NCBI GenBank assembly: GCA_050256015.1
Contig: JBFWIL010000084.1
Coordinates: 1-10,188, forward strand
From: JBFWIL01 sp050256015
GTDB taxonomy: Bacteria > Bacteroidota > Bacteroidia > Bacteroidales > Prolixibacteraceae
Length of the DNA stretch: 10,188 nt
Direction: 5' to 3'
Both the position numbers and the translations under genes were made by a program. Of the stretch, positions 7,878 to 10,188 are shown piece after piece; the first letter of the stretch is position 1; every line of letters begins with the position of its first letter. The notes under the pieces are model-generated. The model searched no databases. It worked only from the letters and a program-made list of their open reading frames with translations, and was not told where the DNA came from.

Positions 7878-8008
7878 ACCAAAAAAATTAAATTGATTAC
7901 TCGATAAAACGGGCACATCTCACCTAACTCTCCAATGCTTCTAAAAACAATAAAACCGCTCCGGATCTGCAACATGCATCTGCGAAAAAACAAACAGATG
8001 AAAAACAT
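7874..8008 (-). CDS. Candidate 44-codon leader ORF upstream of the lipoprotein gene
   Basis: An uninterrupted reading frame runs from ATG 8008 to TGA 7876-7874. It is preceded at 8 bases by AGGAGG (8022-8017). Its TGA overlaps the lipoprotein start as ATGA (7877-7874), a typical arrangement for translational coupling. The peptide starts MFFICLFFRRCMLQ and ends INLIFLV, so it is hydrophobic with three Cys; I recognise no family. It starts 17 bases after an outward -7 box. Against it: Bacteroidota rarely rely on Shine-Dalgarno pairing, the frame is short, and its composition may simply be AT-rich leader sequence. It is listed as a candidate only. Confidence 0.27.
   Translation of the reverse strand: MFFICLFFRRCMLQIRSGFIVFRSIGELGEMCPFYRVINLIFLV
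7977..8000 (-). repeat. Short inverted repeat in the lipoprotein leader
   Basis: CATCTG (7977-7982) and CAGATG (7995-8000) are perfect 6-base inverted arms with a 12-base loop that is A-rich on the + strand. In the minus-strand transcript this could form a small hairpin with a U-rich loop just after the candidate leader ATG. No T-run follows on that strand, so it is not a standard terminator. Confidence 0.3.
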
Positions 8009-8016
8009 GCCTGCTT

Positions 8017-8022
8017 CCTCCT
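8017..8022 (-). promoter_or_regulatory. AGGAGG Shine-Dalgarno-like sequence
   Basis: Read on the minus strand this is AGGAGG, 8 bases before ATG 8008. It is notable because strong Shine-Dalgarno sequences are uncommon in Bacteroidota, and I saw no comparable one at the other starts here. The predicted transcript start (near 8018-8022) would put it at the very 5' end of the message, which may reduce its use. Confidence 0.3.
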
Positions 8023-8025
8023 GAT

Positions 8026-8033
8026 CAAAGATA
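8026..8033 (-). promoter_or_regulatory. Bacteroidota -7 box directed toward the lipoprotein gene
   Basis: On the minus strand this reads TATCTTTG, a full match to TAnnTTTG. The predicted start is near 8018-8022, leaving a leader of about 140 bases to ATG 7877, or about 12 bases to the candidate leader ORF at 8008. No TTTG sits at the usual -33 spacing; the nearest (minus strand, 8052-8049) leaves only 15 bases. Confidence 0.55.
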
Positions 8034-8056
8034 AGTAGCTTTGGCAAACAAATCCT

Positions 8057-8064
8057 TATCTTTG
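8057..8064 (+). promoter_or_regulatory. Bacteroidota -7 box of mfd
   Basis: TATCTTTG followed by C fully matches TAnnTTTG and lies 15 bases before the mfd ATG. The predicted start near 8068-8072 gives a very short leader of about 10 bases. The only upstream TTTG (8040-8043) is 13 bases away, closer than the usual spacing of about 19-21, so the -33 element is weak or absent. Confidence 0.65.
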
Positions 8065-8079
8065 CTGCTTAATTTTAGT

Positions 8080-10188
8080 ATGGTGGATTTACAAGAATTT
8101 CGTCTTTATTTTCAACAGAACATAACGCTTCACTCGGTTCTGGATCAGTTGGACAGTCCCGGGAAAAAATTTCATCTGAAAGGTTTATCGGGATCATCGC
8201 GCACCCTGTTTTCTGCAGCCCTCTCCGAACACCTGCATAAGCCGGTCCTGTACCTGCTGCCCAACCGCGAGGAAGCAGCCTATTTTTACGATGATCTGAT
8301 CAATCTGGGAACCGGTGTTCCGGTCCTTTTTTTTCCGGCCTCCTGCAGACGTCCGGTCCAATTTGACCGGCCCGACCAAGAAAATATCATCCTGAGGACA
8401 AGTGTACTGAACCAGCTCCTGCAACCGGAACCGTTCTCCATCGTCAGTTACCCCGAAGCGCTGGCCGAGAAGGTAATTACAGGAGAGACACTGAGTGCAC
8501 ACAGCTTCCAGATCAGGAAAGGAGACCGGCTGAGCATCGATTTTCTGAATGACGTATTATACGAATACGGCTTTGAACGGGTTGATTTTGTCACAGAAGC
8601 CGGTCAGTTTGCCCTGCGCGGAAGCCTCGTCGACGTGTTTTCCTTTTCGGAGGAAGATCCTTACCGCATCGACTTTCTGAACGACCGCATTGATTCAATC
8701 CGTCTCTTCGGCGTTGCCGACCAAATTTCCGTCAGCCAGGCGGATCAGATGGTTATCATTCCCGACATACAGAACAGTCTGGAAGGAGAAAACCGGGATC
8801 AATTCCTGAATCTGCTACCTCCCGGATCGGTTGTCGTCTCGCAGGATGTTTCCCTGGTAAGCGGACTGATCGACGATCTTAACCGGCAGGCCCGCTTTGC
8901 CGGGATGGATGAACCCGGTTTGCGGCTTAGCTCCGGCAGCGAGTTTCTGGATCTGCTAAACCGGTTTACTTGTCTGGAAGCCGGAATAAAATGTCATTTT
9001 CCGGATGCTGTTCCCTTTGAATTTCACACTGCCCCCCAGCCGGTCTTTCATAAAAATTTTGAGTTGCTGGCAAAAAACCTGCAAAAACGGGCCTGCTCAG
9101 GTTACCATAATTTTATTCTGTCCTCCAATGAAAAACAAATTGAACGGATAAAAGCCATCTTTGAGGCCCAGGGACTGGACGTACCGTTTACCGGGCTCGG
9201 GCTGACCCTGCACGAAGGGTTTCTGGACCATGAGCTAAAGTTATGCTGCTATACCGACCATCAGATTTTTGAACGTTACCACAGGTTCCGGATCAAAAGC
9301 AGGAAAGACCAGAAAGAAAACCTCAGTCTGAAAGAGCTGAACACCCTGCATCCGGGAGACTACGTAGTTCATATCGACCATGGGATCGGGAAATTCGCCG
9401 GGTTGGTTAAAACCAGGATCAACGGAAAAATGCAGGAAACCATCCGGCTGGTATACCGCGACAACGACGTTTTGCTGGTCAGCATCCATTCCCTGCACCG
9501 GATCACCCGGTACAAGGGAAAAGACGGGCTGGAACCGAAGATCAACAAACTGGGCAGCGGCGCCTGGCAAAAGCTGAAAGACCGAACCAAGAGCAAAGTT
9601 AAGGACATTGCCCGGGAACTGATTGCCCTCTATGCCTTGCGGAAACAGGAAAAAGGATTTGCCTATTCAGCCGACTCCTACATGCAGAAAGAACTGGAAG
9701 CTTCCTTTATCTTTGAAGACACCCCCGACCAGACCAAGGCCACTCAGGCTGTCAAAGAAGACATGGAGAAACCCATTCCCATGGACCGGCTGGTATGCGG
9801 CGACGTGGGCTTCGGGAAAACGGAAATTGCCATACGGGCAGCTTTCAAAGCCATTGCCGACGGCAAACAGGTCGCGGTACTGGTTCCCACCACCATTCTG
9901 GCGCTGCAACATTACCGCACTTTCTCGGACCGGCTGAACAATTTCCCGGTAAAACTCGATCACATCAGCCGGCTGCGACAGCCGGCTGAAATCAAGGATA
10001 TCCTCAAACAGCTCCGGGAAGGACGCATTGACCTCCTGATCGGGACACACCGACTTATCGGAAAAGATGTAAAATTCAAGGACCTCGGACTGCTGATTGT
10101 GGATGAAGAGCAAAAATTCGGCGTTTCGGTCAAGGAAAAGCTGAAACAACTCAAGGTTAACGTCGACACGCTCACGCTCACCGCCACC
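8080..10188 (+). CDS. mfd: Transcription-repair coupling factor Mfd (C-terminus beyond window)
   Basis: This is a cytosolic DNA translocase that pushes stalled RNA polymerase off DNA lesions and recruits UvrA for nucleotide excision repair. The open frame gives 703 codons with no stop before the edge; the family is about 1100-1150 residues, so roughly 400 are missing. Domains in order: a UvrB-like N-terminal module (about 1-300) with a degenerate P-loop lacking the Lys (LSGSSRTL, 36-43) and QFALRGSLVDVF (176-187). Next is the CarD-like RNA-polymerase-interacting domain starting about 423 (HPGDYVVHIDHGIGKF, 424-439). The helicase core follows, with Walker A GDVGFGKT (574-581), VPTTILALQHY for motif Ia, GTHRL, and motif II DEEQ (675-678), ending in TLTLTAT at the edge. 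The DEEQ form replaces the DEEH of E. coli and matches what I recall from Bacteroidota. The domain producing translocation arginines and the C-terminal UvrA-masking domain lie outside. ATG 8080 sits just after a -7 box. Confidence 0.96.
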   Translation, partial: MVDLQEFRLYFQQNITLHSVLDQLDSPGKKFHLKGLSGSSRTLFSAALSEHLHKPVLYLLPNREEAAYFYDDLINLGTGVPVLFFPASCRRPVQFDRPDQENIILRTSVLNQLLQPEPFSIVSYPEALAEKVITGETLSAHSFQIRKGDRLSIDFLNDVLYEYGFERVDFVTEAGQFALRGSLVDVFSFSEEDPYRIDFLNDRIDSIRLFGVADQISVSQADQMVIIPDIQNSLEGENRDQFLNLLPPGSVVVSQDVSLVSGLIDDLNRQARFAGMDEPGLRLSSGSEFLDLLNRFTCLEAGIKCHFPDAVPFEFHTAPQPVFHKNFELLAKNLQKRACSGYHNFILSSNEKQIERIKAIFEAQGLDVPFTGLGLTLHEGFLDHELKLCCYTDHQIFERYHRFRIKSRKDQKENLSLKELNTLHPGDYVVHIDHGIGKFAGLVKTRINGKMQETIRLVYRDNDVLLVSIHSLHRITRYKGKDGLEPKINKLGSGAWQKLKDRTKSKVKDIARELIALYALRKQEKGFAYSADSYMQKELEASFIFEDTPDQTKATQAVKEDMEKPIPMDRLVCGDVGFGKTEIAIRAAFKAIADGKQVAVLVPTTILALQHYRTFSDRLNNFPVKLDHISRLRQPAEIKDILKQLREGRIDLLIGTHRLIGKDVKFKDLGLLIVDEEQKFGVSVKEKLKQLKVNVDTLTLTAT

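Larger units (their letters stand above)
8026..8064. repeat. Perfect 10-bp inverted repeat in the lipoprotein-mfd divergent region
   Basis: CAAAGATAAG (8026-8035) and CTTATCTTTG (8055-8064) are exact reverse complements separated by 19 bases. Near the centre is a second small symmetric element, TTTGGCAAA (8040-8048). Each outer arm contains TATCTTTG reading outward, so the symmetry is largely that of two back-to-back -7 boxes. It could also act as a dimeric regulator site. Confidence 0.8.

Noticed and set aside
7878..7916. GTG 7916 as the start of the coiled-coil lipoprotein
   Set aside because: It adds 13 residues before the MKRN signal-peptide start and spoils its N-terminal positive charge; ATG 7877 fits a lipoprotein.
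1..10188. Mobile elements, CRISPR arrays, RNA genes, defence or biosynthetic clusters
   Set aside because: No transposase or integrase motifs, spaced direct repeats, tRNA-like folds or unusual gene clusters were seen; the genes are conserved core or common envelope functions, so I do not claim a new multi-gene system.
10130..10188. Apparent truncation of mfd
   Set aside because: The frame is intact to the last base, and the break is the window edge rather than a gene defect.

Overview
The window looks like ordinary core chromosome of a Bacteroidota member, most likely of the order Bacteroidales. The evidence is Bacteroidota-type -7 promoter boxes (TAnnTTTG), lipoproteins with short lipoboxes, a coiled-coil lipoprotein of a Bacteroidales-type family, a dihydroorotase of the Bacteroidota sequence type, and an Mfd with a DEEQ motif II. 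Base composition is roughly balanced. Genes are densely packed. I see no mobile element, CRISPR array, tRNA or rRNA.

Layout. (1) Positions 1-4651 carry the end of a tripartite RND efflux operon on the + strand: a few C-terminal codons of what is probably the periplasmic adaptor, a complete 1049-residue inner-membrane RND pump, and an outer-membrane channel lipoprotein of the OprM/NodT type. A strong intrinsic terminator (4677-4708) closes it. (2) Positions 4802-6940 hold two + strand housekeeping genes: a polyprenol-phosphate mannosyltransferase (GT2) starting at GTG, then a class I dihydroorotase (pyrC). A 48-base gap separates them, so they are probably cotranscribed. (3) A minus-strand gene (7877 down to 6999), convergent with pyrC, encodes a 292-residue coiled-coil lipoprotein. 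(4) The 202-base region 7878-8079 is a divergent control region. (5) mfd (transcription-repair coupling factor) starts at 8080 and runs off the right edge after 703 codons with no stop.

The efflux genes form one drug or metabolite export machine spanning both membranes. The mannosyltransferase makes a lipid-linked sugar donor, PyrC acts in pyrimidine synthesis, and Mfd rescues stalled RNA polymerase and recruits repair. These units share no evident pathway beyond being neighbours.

I found no new multi-gene system. The best second-look item is the divergent control region. A perfect 10-bp inverted repeat (8026-8035 / 8055-8064) has a Bacteroidota -7 box in each arm, facing outward. On the left side an AGGAGG sequence precedes a possible 44-codon leader ORF, whose TGA overlaps the lipoprotein ATG (ATGA). 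Smaller points are the Gln in place of the first metal-site His of dihydroorotase and a 10-codon mini-ORF bridging the pump stop and channel start.
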